64,000 nt of DNA from Lysobacter arenosi (GCF_016613475.2 NZ_CP071517.1:2666001-2730000), one strand, 5' to 3'; positions 1-8,879 are shown, numbered from the stretch's first letter. Made by a program: numbers and translations. The notes: generated by a model from the sequence alone, not told the origin.

Positions 1-225
1 GTAGGAGCCGTTCTTCTGCAACACCGCTGGCGCGAAAAGCACATCGAGATCGGCGTTGTAGTCGACCACCACGGAATGCGGCCCGGTCGGTCCGGTGCCC
101 GGCGTCGGGCAATCGATGTCGATCTGGATTGGCCACAAGCTATCGCGACGCGCCACGAGAGGATCTTTGGGTAGGATCTTGACTCGAACCTTGCCGGGGC
201 TGGGTTCACGCTTCGTGCTGGCCAT
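1..225 (-). CDS. Partial unknown protein, last visible gene of the caspase-MBL operon
   Basis: The first 75 codons of a minus-strand gene that runs off the left edge; the start is an ATG at 225. The N-terminus is basic and proline-rich, then alternates hydrophobic and polar residues (KVRVKILPKD, QIDIDCPTPG, VVVDYNADLDVLF), which suggests beta structure. I do not recognise the family. It begins 61 bases after the stop of the MBL-fold gene in the same direction, so it is probably the next gene of the same transcript. No signal peptide is visible. Its identity depends on sequence outside the window. Confidence 0.6.
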   Translation of the reverse strand, partial: MASTKREPSPGKVRVKILPKDPLVARRDSLWPIQIDIDCPTPGTGPTGPHSVVVDYNADLDVLFAPAVLQKNGSY

Positions 226-286
226 ATCGTGCACCGCACCTGGGATGAATGATTGCCGCGACGGGTGTATTCGGCACGACGGCGCG

Positions 287-1363
287 CTAACCGATCAGAT
301 GGAGTTCCATCGGTCCGCTGCCGTCTCCGTACTCGACTTCGTAGTCGTGGTCGGTCATGAGTCCGTAGTCGTCCCACATTTCGTTGTACGGTGTCCGATA
401 GTTGAAGTAGAGGGATTTGTGACCCGGGCTGCCATGCAACACACGAGCGATGCACTCGAGGTTCGGATGCTTGGTCTGCGCCCCGTTCGAGCTGACGATC
501 CACTTGCCTGACCTGAGATACCCGACCAATTCCATACTGGTGTTACGCCGGCTGCCGTGATGCGACAGCTTCACGCAGTCCACTTGCATCGGCCCGGCCG
601 GCGAGAGCTGCTTGAGACTGCTCAAGACCAGGCTCGGATGCGCGTCGCCAAGCATCAGCGCCCGCTTGCCCTGAAACTCCAGCAGCAGGGCAATACTGGA
701 TCCGTTGGGGGCTGCGTCGTCTTCGTCGAAGTGCTGTTCGGCGAGCGCGGTGACATCGAGCGGCCCCATGGGCTCCAGCCCTCGAAAGGCCGCGTCCTCT
801 ACCTCCCTCGCGGCCTCCACTTCGACGTCGCTCGCCCCCATTTCCTCCAGGGTCTCCTGCCAATGCAACGCCAGCTCTTTCAGCTTGGCCGCATCCGGCG
901 ACAGCACGGTCACCGACATACCGCCCGGAAGTTCGATCGACCTGGGTTCACCACATGCACCTACACATATCGCCTGGTCGCCGGTGCCGACTGCCCATGC
1001 CTGCGCATGCTGTCCCTCCAGCAGCGCGGTCAGTTCGACGGCGTCGGCGATGCCCTGCGGCTGCAAAGGCAGGTGCTTCTTCCCGTTGAACCAGACGCTG
1101 CCGATGGTAACGTTGGCCGGCAGCTCTTTTAGCAGCGTCACCGCACCCTGGATGTGGTCCTGGTCCAGATGCGTTACCACCAGGACATCGATGCGTGTCC
1201 CGGCGCCCATCGAGCCGAAATGCGATAGCAGGTAATCACGGGCAGTTCGCGTAATCCCGCCATCGATCAGGATCCGCTGCGGCGCCGCGGCATCTGCATA
1301 CTCGACCAGGATCGCGTCGCCTCGCTGTGCGGGGAATACCTTGATGTCAAAGATCTCAGGCAT
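287..1363 (-). CDS. ComEC-like metallo-beta-lactamase-fold hydrolase
   Basis: A 358-residue soluble protein with the MBL fold of the ComEC/Rec2 type. The metal motif THLDQDH lies at residues 64-70 (H65, D67, D69, H70). A later conserved Asp sits in MLGDAH (about residue 240) and a SHHGS motif at 267-271, as in ComEC-like hydrolases. There are no membrane segments, so this is not the ComEC DNA channel. Relatives hydrolyse nucleic-acid or nucleotide phosphodiesters, but the substrate here is unknown. The ATG overlaps the end of the upstream gene by 8 bases (ATGCCTGA), implying translational coupling with the caspase-containing operon. Confidence 0.85.
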   Translation of the reverse strand: MPEIFDIKVFPAQRGDAILVEYADAAAPQRILIDGGITRTARDYLLSHFGSMGAGTRIDVLVVTHLDQDHIQGAVTLLKELPANVTIGSVWFNGKKHLPLQPQGIADAVELTALLEGQHAQAWAVGTGDQAICVGACGEPRSIELPGGMSVTVLSPDAAKLKELALHWQETLEEMGASDVEVEAAREVEDAAFRGLEPMGPLDVTALAEQHFDEDDAAPNGSSIALLLEFQGKRALMLGDAHPSLVLSSLKQLSPAGPMQVDCVKLSHHGSRRNTSMELVGYLRSGKWIVSSNGAQTKHPNLECIARVLHGSPGHKSLYFNYRTPYNEMWDDYGLMTDHDYEVEYGDGSGPMELHLIG

Positions 1364-2903
1364 CGGACTTCGCCTCGAAGCGCAGGACAGTGAAGAACTC
1401 GCCCGGCACGACCAGGCGATTGATCTTGCGGACCCGCTCGTAGGCCTGGGTCGTCGCGTCCACCCGGTCTCCCAAACGCTGGCTGTCGATGTCGTCCCGG
1501 TTTAGAACCAGCAGGATGTCGCTCAGCAAGGTGATACCGATCGAGAGATAGGGCAGCCCTCGCTTGACCGCTTCGAGTGCGTAATCGCGCAGCAGCTCCA
1601 CATCGACTTCATCGTCGCCGCTGGGATCGTGCGATCCGTACCGCCAGTACATCTGTGCCATTGCGATCGCGCCATCAGGAAGCCGGGGCGCTATCTGGTA
1701 AAGGTTCTCAATCCATTGCCGCCAGTCCGGGCGCTCCCGCTCGTTGTCCTCTCGCGCGTATGTCAGCAATCCGAACGCGCCCGCAGCGGCGGCGATCGGG
1801 TTTTGCTTTTTCTCGAAGAGGTAATATTCAGCCTGGCGCAGCAACATGTCGGCGACCTGGGCTTGGCCGTTGTAGAGGAACCCGAGATAGGTACTGGCCT
1901 CCAGGTCATCCACGACCGGCGAGCATCGCCAGCGGGCGCGCTCGGAAGCGGCCGATTCCGAGCGCATGACGGTATCGAAGGACACCGTCATGAGAATCGA
2001 GGCATCGGCCATGGATCCGATGGCGTCGGCGGATGCGCATCTCCAACCTTGCGGCAGCACGGCGACGTGCGCTGTTCCTGTCGGATCCACGACTGAGGCA
2101 TAGCAACGGCGCTCACCTGTGATGAATCCGGGGGCGCACAACTGGTCCGAGGTGACCAGGCGCGCGCAACGCTCGTCGATGGCGACCATATCGAGGTCGG
2201 TGGCTTCGGGATCGCTTGAGCCGATCCAATTCATCGCCAAGTCGAACTCCCGGGGCTGGTACCTGTCCGTTCCCCCCGGCAGATGCAGCGGCGGACCGCC
2301 AGGCGCAGGGGTGCCGCCCGTGGTCCAGCGCCGGCCGGCCAGCCGCGACAGCGCATGCTGGCTACTGATGCGATCGATGGAACTGGCCGTAGCGCGTACG
2401 TCCATGGCCGCCTGGCGCAGGCGCACGACTTCGGACTCCAGCTTCGCATCGGACAGTGGAGGCGCGGCGTCGTCCGGGCCTGGCGACCTCCGCTCGCTTA
2501 TGGTCTTCTCAATCTGTTCGCTGAAGCTGGACAAGGCTTCAGCGCGTTCCATGGTTGGGAGGCGCTGCGCGACACCGAACAGCGTATCGGCCGCGTGCTG
2601 CGCACTGCGCGCCACAGGCAACTGGAAATCCACCTCAGTCTGTCCGCTTGCGCCGCTCACCGACACCGACTCGGCCAGGATGTCGCCGTTGGGAAGGAAC
2701 AAGCGCACGGTGTATTCACCGGGGTCTACCGTCAGGTTCTGCGGCTCGTTGACTCCGAGCGAAAAACGCAGGGTCTGGCTGTTGGCACTGGCGTCGCCCT
2801 GCGGCACGATCTCGGCAACTGCGCCGCCCTTCCTGGGCTTTTCCCAAAAGCTCGAACCCAGCAGGATCTTCAGGTTGTGCACGGCGTCTTCAGGAACGTT
2901 CAC
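1356..2903 (-). CDS. Unknown beta-sandwich/helical-repeat protein between caspase and MBL genes
   Basis: A 515-residue protein of no family I recognise. I start it at the GTG at 2903, which overlaps the caspase stop as GTGA; an in-frame start at 3020 would lie deep inside the caspase gene. Visible parts are a beta-rich module at about 28-97 containing VDPGEYTVRLFLPNG, a charged low-complexity linker at about 130-215 (ERRSPGPDDAAPPLSD and a Gly/Pro run), a cysteine-containing middle (C246, C256, C267, C289, C327), and an alpha-helical region at about 335-500 that looks TPR-like. No signal peptide or transmembrane helix is seen. Position suggests an adaptor, sensor or protease substrate, which is inference only. 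Confidence 0.8.
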   Translation of the reverse strand: MNVPEDAVHNLKILLGSSFWEKPRKGGAVAEIVPQGDASANSQTLRFSLGVNEPQNLTVDPGEYTVRLFLPNGDILAESVSVSGASGQTEVDFQLPVARSAQHAADTLFGVAQRLPTMERAEALSSFSEQIEKTISERRSPGPDDAAPPLSDAKLESEVVRLRQAAMDVRATASSIDRISSQHALSRLAGRRWTTGGTPAPGGPPLHLPGGTDRYQPREFDLAMNWIGSSDPEATDLDMVAIDERCARLVTSDQLCAPGFITGERRCYASVVDPTGTAHVAVLPQGWRCASADAIGSMADASILMTVSFDTVMRSESAASERARWRCSPVVDDLEASTYLGFLYNGQAQVADMLLRQAEYYLFEKKQNPIAAAAGAFGLLTYAREDNERERPDWRQWIENLYQIAPRLPDGAIAMAQMYWRYGSHDPSGDDEVDVELLRDYALEAVKRGLPYLSIGITLLSDILLVLNRDDIDSQRLGDRVDATTQAYERVRKINRLVVPGEFFTVLRFEAKSDA

Positions 2904-4072
2904 AGCGTGACCTCCGAGGCCGGCGGTGCGACGTGCTTTTCGCAGCTGCCGATGAGGAGGCTGCTTCTGTGCGAGACCGCGGTAAAGGTGTACTGCCCTG
3001 CCGGCAGGTGGATCCACCATGGGGCTTTGCCCGGTGGGATGCGCTTGTCGGTGAACAGCGGCGGCGGCGGCTTGGATTCACAGGAGAACAGCGTATCGTT
3101 GAGTTGCTCCTCGCTCGTGGTGACCTTGACCACGACTTCAGGCTTGCCGCGCAGGCGATGCAGTAACAGCGGACGGTTGGCGTCCTTGGAATCGCAGTAC
3201 TGCGGGATCTTCTGGAAGGCCAGACTCTCCACGCATTTGTTGACGCCTTCGGTAATCGCGGTGGCGACCACTTCCCAACCGTTGTTGCTCGCCTCGCGGC
3301 TGGCACTGCCGCGAAACGCACGCAGCAGGCCCTGCGTGAAGATGGTCGGTTCACCAGGCTGGCCGTAGGCCAGCGAACCCAGGCCTGTCGCGAAGAACAC
3401 CGGGACCGCCTTGTTCCGAATGGCCGAAAGCCCGCCACCGCCAGTGACGATTGGGATGCCCTTGTTGGCATCGCCGAACTGTCTTTCGAACGCGGTGGCC
3501 ATCTCGGTCCGGCAGGCATCGAGGAAAAAGACCTGGTTCTCGGCGGCGCAACGCCGAATGAGTCCGAACCTGAAAGTGTCGAAGTCGATGGCGTGCGCCA
3601 TCGGCATGAGCGGATTGCTGCCGAAATCGTCCAGCAACAGGCTCGATTCGCCGAGGCTGTAGGAAATACCATGGCCGCAGAAGAAGAACAGGAGCGTGTT
3701 GCCTGTATTGCGGCCGGCGCGTTCCATCCACGTGGCAACGGCTTCCTCGACGTTGACCATCGAGGCCCGTTGTAGCGGCGTATCCGGCCTGCCCGGCAGC
3801 ACCAGCATTTGCGGCGTCGTCGAACTGGAGCCGAGCACTTCCAGCGAGCGCAGTGGGCGTGCCGTATTGAGCATTCCGGACACGGGATCGCTCAACCATG
3901 ATGCCATTTCCTGAACCGAAATGGGCGGCGACGAAAGCTGCCCCATTTCCATGTGATGCACGAACAATTGCGCAGGTGCGGAGCCACCCTTGAGATAGGG
4001 GTAGTCGCCCACGCCGATGAGCAACGCATGGGTGCCGAGGTCCGTTGATTGATCATCAAAGATCAGGGTCAT
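2900..4072 (-). CDS. Caspase-like (peptidase C14/metacaspase) protein with C-terminal beta module
   Basis: A 390-residue protein. The N-terminal ~260 residues carry the C14 fold: HALLIGVGDYPYL at 15-27, the catalytic His in FFCGHGIS (H134), and the catalytic Cys in FFLDACRTE (C187), each after a hydrophobic strand. Residues 312-390 form a separate beta-rich module with LPAGQYTFTAVSH, resembling the N-terminal module of the next gene's product. No signal peptide is seen, so it is probably cytoplasmic. The ATG follows a good ribosome site (AGGAAG, 6 bases). Bacterial C14 proteases usually act as regulated proteases in signalling or conflict systems. Its partners here are the overlapping downstream gene and the MBL-fold gene. 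Confidence 0.9.
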   Translation of the reverse strand: MTLIFDDQSTDLGTHALLIGVGDYPYLKGGSAPAQLFVHHMEMGQLSSPPISVQEMASWLSDPVSGMLNTARPLRSLEVLGSSSTTPQMLVLPGRPDTPLQRASMVNVEEAVATWMERAGRNTGNTLLFFFCGHGISYSLGESSLLLDDFGSNPLMPMAHAIDFDTFRFGLIRRCAAENQVFFLDACRTEMATAFERQFGDANKGIPIVTGGGGLSAIRNKAVPVFFATGLGSLAYGQPGEPTIFTQGLLRAFRGSASREASNNGWEVVATAITEGVNKCVESLAFQKIPQYCDSKDANRPLLLHRLRGKPEVVVKVTTSEEQLNDTLFSCESKPPPPLFTDKRIPPGKAPWWIHLPAGQYTFTAVSHRSSLLIGSCEKHVAPPASEVTL

Positions 4073-4098
4073 TACGGCTTCCTGGGAATGAATGACGA

Positions 4099-4290
4099 CT
4101 AGTCAACCTTCGGTGCTCCCTCGACGGCTTGCCGGCGTTGCTGCAGGAGCGACTTCGCCGACTCTCCATTCGCATGAAAGGCTGCTGACTGGAGGCGCGC
4201 AGGGGGATTGATCGACCACTCGTGCTGGCCGCCCTGTAGTGTCAAAGCGAGATTGGTGCTACCGCGATCGAGCAGGAGCCAGGTAGCCAT
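4099..4290 (-). CDS. Possible small first gene of the caspase operon
   Basis: An open frame of 63 codons from an ATG at 4290 (72 codons if a GTG at 4317 is used), ending 26 bases before the caspase gene. The product MATWLLLDRGSTNLALTL... alternates hydrophobic and polar residues and ends in a charged tail. No convincing ribosome site precedes either start and I know no relative, so it may simply be a chance frame. It is listed because position and direction would make it the first gene of the operon. Confidence 0.3.
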   Translation of the reverse strand: MATWLLLDRGSTNLALTLQGGQHEWSINPPARLQSAAFHANGESAKSLLQQRRQAVEGAPKVD

Positions 4291-4317
4291 GCCTGTGATC
4301 TTGATACTTTTCGACAC

Positions 4318-5006
4318 CAAATGGCGAGGTTGTTGAAAGTCCGTCGTAGCGTGCTTGCGCAGCGAGCGCAGGGGGCACGAGCACAAGTGCAAGCGCGTCA
4401 AGGCAAGGTCGGCACCTGCTGTTCAGATCGGTTTGTCAGGAGCGTTTCATCCGCTCGCGGAATCGAACGTCGCACCTCCGTTCAAGCGGCCACCCGAGCA
4501 TGATCGCCACGTGGCACTTCGTCGTAACATGACAGGAACGAGTGAGTGATGAGTGGTTAGCTGTGCTTACCTGTCCACCAAGGGCCTCGATAGGACCTGT
4601 ACTTAAGTAGCGTCGGTAAGCGGAAGTGGACCAGTTATGGTTAGATCAGGTGGCGCGTAAGGAATACTGTCAAAGGGAATCGATGCAGCTTCGCTTGTGG
4701 TGAAGAAGTACTTCCGTCATCGAGCACATCACAGCGCAAACCGGCAAACCGTATTCGATCATGTTTCGGCCATTTCACCCTTCGTCGGCTGCAACTGGAA
4801 TCTGGCAATCTCCGTGGCCGACGCCCTTACGCCCACGCGTCGATCAAGCAGTTCTCCAGAATGTGGCTATGCGACCGACGTGGCGATGACGTCCTCGGCC
4901 TAAGGAAACCTGGAGCCAGGCCCACGATTGCGGTGCAACTCTCCTATTGATCACACGAGCTTGCGACCAACCCTAACTCACAATTCAATCAAGCCGAGGT
5001 CGTTGT
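4318..5006. other. Gene-poor, lower-GC stretch
   Basis: About 690 bases with clearly lower GC than the core genome and no frame with a ribosome site or recognisable product. Short open frames near 4321-4549 and 4697-4903 look non-coding: low complexity, unusual composition, no Shine-Dalgarno sequence. It must contain the promoter of the minus-strand caspase operon and of the plus-strand gene at 5007, but I see no clear -35/-10 pair. I found no integrase or insertion sequence. Confidence 0.5.
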
Positions 5007-5441
5007 ATGTCGATTGCTGCCGATAGAGACCACCTCGAAACGTTCATCACTAAGGTCTACGATTGGCTTGAAGCGTGCTACGCCGGTTTCGACAACGGCA
5101 GCCAGTGGCCTGTCTTTCAGATTCACCCAGATCTTCGGCGATTTGGGGCCGAAGCCTGGGAGGAATTCAAGTCAGATCTAGGCCTTCCGGAGATTCTCCG
5201 GCTAGTTCACGGCGTCTCCGAACATGAGCTGAAAGCTCACGGCCTCTATGGCAACCAGCTTCGATACAAGCTTTCGGTCATTGAACACTTGGTCAGTCTA
5301 GGCAGTGCATCTGACATCGTTCTAAAGTTCATTGACGCTATTGACGTTCTACTGGACAGCGTAATTAGCGCACTCGGCCGAGGGGCGGCTCTTAAGGAAT
5401 TGAAAGACATGCTTCGAGTTTCAGCTCCTGGCACAACATGA
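5007..5441 (+). CDS. Orphan hypothetical protein, mostly alpha-helical
   Basis: 144 residues, soluble, with amphipathic helices (HLETFITKVYDWLEACYAGF near the N-terminus; KFIDAIDVLLDSVISALG near the C-terminus). No family is recognised. The ATG has a clear ribosome site (GAGGT, 8 bases upstream). GC content (roughly 50-53%) and codon use are well below those of the housekeeping genes, which points to recent acquisition. It stands alone, converging on the NERD-domain remnant at 5621. A regulatory or immunity role in the island is possible, but nothing in the sequence shows one. Confidence 0.65.
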   Translation: MSIAADRDHLETFITKVYDWLEACYAGFDNGSQWPVFQIHPDLRRFGAEAWEEFKSDLGLPEILRLVHGVSEHELKAHGLYGNQLRYKLSVIEHLVSLGSASDIVLKFIDAIDVLLDSVISALGRGAALKELKDMLRVSAPGTT

Positions 5442-5620
5442 ACCTTGTCAGCACGGACGTACGGGGGGAGTGGACAAGCTGCATGCATCCACAGTCACAA
5501 TGGAGTTCGAAGCGACTGATGCGGGCGAAGCCGAAGGAATGGAGGCCTGCGCCGGCCGAACGATATCGACAAACCGCTGCATCGACCGGTTGAACCCGCC
5601 GACGGTAGCGGCCGTTTGAG

Positions 5621-6030
5621 CTACGCTGGCTCAGCGACGAGGGCGCGGGAGGACAGGAAAACTGCCGCCTGGATGTACGGCAGGCGCCCGTTCTTGAAAG
5701 CGGCTTGTCGACCCAACAGGGACTTGAGTTTCTTGGCCTTACGGTTGGCCAGCAGGAGCGGGTTCTCTTCGTATCGCTCGCGCGCAGCGGGCGAAGTGAC
5801 CGCCCAATGTTTTGGTTACCGGAGATCACCCCGGCCCAGTGCTTGATCTCAACCAGGTCGACGCGGTCGGTCAACGCGATCAGGGTCCCAACTTCGTTGA
5901 TACTGCCGCCTTCTGCAATGAACTCAAAATTCGACCATGCACGGGAAGGCGACGTGTAGGGCAATCGAGCACGCAACGACTCCAAGGCCTCTTGCTCGTG
6001 CGCAAAGGCCGACGGATGTACTACGTGCAA
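5621..6030 (-). pseudogene. Remnant of a NERD-domain (PglW-type) defence protein, frameshifted and truncated
   Basis: From the ATG at 6030, 74 codons encode a NERD-like N-terminus (EALESLRARLP, RAWSNFEFIAEGGSINEV, VDLVEIKHWAGVISG). At about 5809-5811 one base is missing. In the next frame the homology resumes (HWAVTSPAARERYEENPLLL, then KAKKLKSLLGRQ, PYIQAAVFLSS) until a TAG at 5621-5623. The conserved Asp of the usual EVD motif is Gly here (EVG), although E61 and K63 of VEIK remain. Intact relatives are large NERD-kinase proteins of BREX (PglW) or MAD-type systems; no kinase part is left. I am confident it is dead and fairly confident of the family. Confidence 0.75.
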
Positions 6031-6302
6031 GCGAGTTGAACTAGACCGACGGCTACCTCTTTCCTTCCCCTATGCATCTCACCGGGGAAGCGCGATCGAA
6101 CCCAATCAAATAAAGGGAGCCCCGGCGCCGCTACCTACTTGAATATCAAAGCGCTGGACTCTTTATCCCACCCTACCGGCGTTTTTGGCGCAGCGATGCG
6201 GGGACCGCGCCGTGGCACCTACGACGAGAGGTAGCTTCAGTTCAAAGGGCAATTGCCGCATCAAAACAAGAGTCGTGTGGCCAGGACTACCAGGCTTGAA
6301 CG
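6031..6302. other. Junction between island and tRNA; no gene seen
   Basis: 272 bases between the NERD remnant and the 3' end of the tRNA. I see no coding frame, integrase or clear direct repeat of the tRNA end. Composition is intermediate. If the tRNA was used as an attachment site, one att copy is the tRNA 3' end itself and the other lies left of the window. Confidence 0.4.
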
Positions 6303-6378
<76 letters not shown>

Positions 6379-6445
6379 GTGGGCTGCGCATCTTACCAGC
6401 CCACGCTTTCAGGCGGCTCGCCGCTCGGGCGAACCCACCCCTGTC

Positions 6446-8842
6446 TCAGCGCCCAGCAGAACCCGACATTGAGTACGGCCGCTCCGCCGCCCCCGTCGCC
6501 CACGCCTTGTCCGCCTGCGCCTGCATCGTGAAGTGCAGCTCACCGCCCGCCATGATCTCTTCGTGGCGAATGAAAGCCCGCTCCAGCGGCTTGCCATTGA
6601 GCATCGCCCGGCCGATATACGGATGCGCCGCATCAAGCCCTTCGGCCACCACGGTGAAGCGCTTGCCATTGGGCAGGTTGAGGCTCGCACGCGGCAGGAA
6701 CGGCCGGCCGATGATGTACTCGTTGCTGGCAGGCGCCACCGGGTAGAAGCCCAGCGCGGTGAACACGTACCAGGCCGACATCTGCCCCAGGTCGTCATTG
6801 CCCGCCAGCCCATCCGGCCGCGCCGCGTACTGCGTGGCCATGATCTGCCCCAGGCGTTCCTGGGTGCGCCACGGCTGGCCGGCATATGCGTACAGGTAGG
6901 CGACGTGGTGGCTCGGTTCGTTTCCGTGCGCGTACCAGCCGATCAGGCCGGTGATGTCTTCCATGTGCTCGAAGATCTTCGGGTCGACCTTGGCGTCGAA
7001 CACCGCGTCCAGGCGCGCGACCAGCTTGTCCTCGCCGCCGTGCGCGGCGGCCAGGCCGGCGACGTCCTGCGGCACGTACCACGAGTACTGCCAGGCGTTG
7101 CCTTCGGTGTAGTCGCTGCCGTAGCCGCTGGCGGTGGCGTCGAACGGTTCGCGGAAGCTGCCGTCGCGCTTGCGCGCGCGCATGAAGCCGGTCTTCTCGT
7201 CGAAGGCGTGGCGCCAGTTGGCGGCGCGCTTGCCGAACTTGTCGGCGACATCCTTGTTGCCCATCGACTCGGCCATGCGCGCGATGGTCCAGTCGTCGAA
7301 CGCGTACTCGAGCGTCTTCGAGGCGGCTTCGCCTTCCTCGTCGATCGGCACGTAGCCCAGCTGCATGTACTGGGCGATGCCGTCGTAGGGACCGTAGCTG
7401 GCGCTGTCGACCATGGCCTTGAGCGCCTTGTTGGTGTCATAGCCGCGGATGCCCTTCATGTAGGCATCGGCGATCACCGGCACGGCGTGGTAGCCGATCA
7501 TGCACCACGTCTCCTGGCCGTGGAACGCCCACACCGGCAGCACGCCATACGGGCTGTGCTCATGCGAGGCCAGCAGCGAGTTGATGAAGTCGTTGTTGCG
7601 CTGCTCCGGCTGCACCAGCGTCAGCAGCGGATGCAGCGCGCGGTAGGTGTCCCACAGCGAGAACGTGGAGTAGTGGGTGAAGCCCTCCGCCTTGTGCACG
7701 GCGTTGTCGGGACCCCGGTAACGGCCGTCGCTGTCCATGAACAGGCTCGGGCCCATCAGCGTGTGGTACAGCGCGGTGTAGAAGCTGCGGCGCTGTGCTT
7801 CGGGTGCATCGACGTCGACGGCGCCCAGTGCCTGCATCCACTGTGCTTTCGCGGCGTTGCGCACGCCGTCGAAATCGAAGCCCGGCACTTCCGCGTCGAG
7901 GTTGGCGATCGCGCTGTCCTCGCTCACCGGCGAGATCGCGACCTTCACCACCATCGACTTGCCGGCGGCGCCGTCGAAGTCGAACGCGCCGACCAGCTGG
8001 CGGCCTTCGATCTGCGCACGCTGGCGCGGGTCCTTTTCGCCCGGCGGCGGGAAGCCCTTGTAGGGAACGTCCTGCTCGGTGTCGTTGAACTGGTGGCCGC
8101 TGACCGGCTGCGAGAAGCGCATGGCGAAGTAAAGCTGCCGGCCCGGTGCCCAGCCGCGGGTTTCGCGGAAGCCGGTGACGGTGCCGTCTGCGCGCAGACG
8201 CATGCGCGACCACTGCACCTTGCCCGGGTAGTCGTACATGCTGGTGCGCAGGTCAACCAGCACGTGCGCCGGCTTGCCCTTCGGGAACTGATAACGGTGC
8301 ACGCCGACGCGGGCGCTGGCAGTGAGCTCGGCGCGGATCGCGTAATCCTGCAAAGTCACTGCGTAGTAGCCGGGCTGGGCGATCTCGCCGTCGTGGCTGA
8401 AGCGCGACATGTAGCCGCTGCCGGGCTTGCCGACGTCGCCGCGCTCGAGCTTCACCTCGCCGGCGATCGGCATCACCAGCACGTCGCCGAGGTCGGAGTG
8501 GCCGGTGCCGGAGAAGTGCGTGTGCGAGAAGCCGGTGATCGTCTTGTCGTCGTAGCGGTAGCCGGCGGCCCAGCCGTAGCCTTCCTTGCGCGACTTGATC
8601 TGGGTGTCGGGGCTCAGCTGGACCATGCCGAACGGAACCACCGCGCCGGGGAAGGTATGGCCTTCGCCGCCGGTGCCGATGAAGGGGTCGACCGAGGCGT
8701 AGGCGCGGGCCGCGGCCGCATCTGCTTTGGGCGCGGGGGCGGCGACGACCATGCCGGCCATCGCCCAGATGCACAGCGCCGACAGCAGGAACAGGCGACG
8801 TGGGACGGGTGACGGGGTGGTCTGGCGGGCAAGGCGGGGCAT
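6446..8842 (-). CDS. Secreted GH92 alpha-mannosidase
   Basis: 798 residues with an N-terminal signal sequence (hydrophobic stretch about 17-35, cleavage probably near VVAAPAPKA). The body is a full-length GH92: DPFIGTGGEGHTFPGA near the N-terminus, SHTHFSGTGHSDLGD, and the family hallmarks GNEPSHHVAYLYAYAG and NDDLGQMSAWYVF. GH92 enzymes are calcium-dependent inverting exo-alpha-mannosidases that trim N-glycans and mannans, here in the periplasm or outside. The start has AGGAG six bases upstream. It is divergent from the lacI-type gene and has an operator-like palindrome 38 bases before its start. It probably feeds mannose to the facing operon. Confidence 0.95.
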   Translation of the reverse strand: MPRLARQTTPSPVPRRLFLLSALCIWAMAGMVVAAPAPKADAAAARAYASVDPFIGTGGEGHTFPGAVVPFGMVQLSPDTQIKSRKEGYGWAAGYRYDDKTITGFSHTHFSGTGHSDLGDVLVMPIAGEVKLERGDVGKPGSGYMSRFSHDGEIAQPGYYAVTLQDYAIRAELTASARVGVHRYQFPKGKPAHVLVDLRTSMYDYPGKVQWSRMRLRADGTVTGFRETRGWAPGRQLYFAMRFSQPVSGHQFNDTEQDVPYKGFPPPGEKDPRQRAQIEGRQLVGAFDFDGAAGKSMVVKVAISPVSEDSAIANLDAEVPGFDFDGVRNAAKAQWMQALGAVDVDAPEAQRRSFYTALYHTLMGPSLFMDSDGRYRGPDNAVHKAEGFTHYSTFSLWDTYRALHPLLTLVQPEQRNNDFINSLLASHEHSPYGVLPVWAFHGQETWCMIGYHAVPVIADAYMKGIRGYDTNKALKAMVDSASYGPYDGIAQYMQLGYVPIDEEGEAASKTLEYAFDDWTIARMAESMGNKDVADKFGKRAANWRHAFDEKTGFMRARKRDGSFREPFDATASGYGSDYTEGNAWQYSWYVPQDVAGLAAAHGGEDKLVARLDAVFDAKVDPKIFEHMEDITGLIGWYAHGNEPSHHVAYLYAYAGQPWRTQERLGQIMATQYAARPDGLAGNDDLGQMSAWYVFTALGFYPVAPASNEYIIGRPFLPRASLNLPNGKRFTVVAEGLDAAHPYIGRAMLNGKPLERAFIRHEEIMAGGELHFTMQAQADKAWATGAAERPYSMSGSAGR

Positions 8843-8879
8843 GGTCGCTCCTGGGGTCCGCAGCGCTGGCGGAGGGAAA

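Noticed and set aside
287..1363. ComEC DNA-uptake channel
   Set aside because: The protein has only the MBL-fold part and no transmembrane competence domain.
4697..4903. Open frame of 68 codons in the island
   Set aside because: No ribosome site, odd composition and no recognisable domain; likely chance in lower-GC DNA.
5621..6030. Active BREX or MAD defence system
   Set aside because: Only a broken N-terminal fragment of a PglW-like protein is present; no methyltransferase, PglZ, BrxC or kinase part is in the window.
6533..8812. Long plus-strand frame (759 codons) opposite the GH92 gene
   Set aside because: Antisense shadow from high third-position GC; the product is low-complexity Arg/Val/Gly/His with no motifs, while the minus strand encodes a full GH92.
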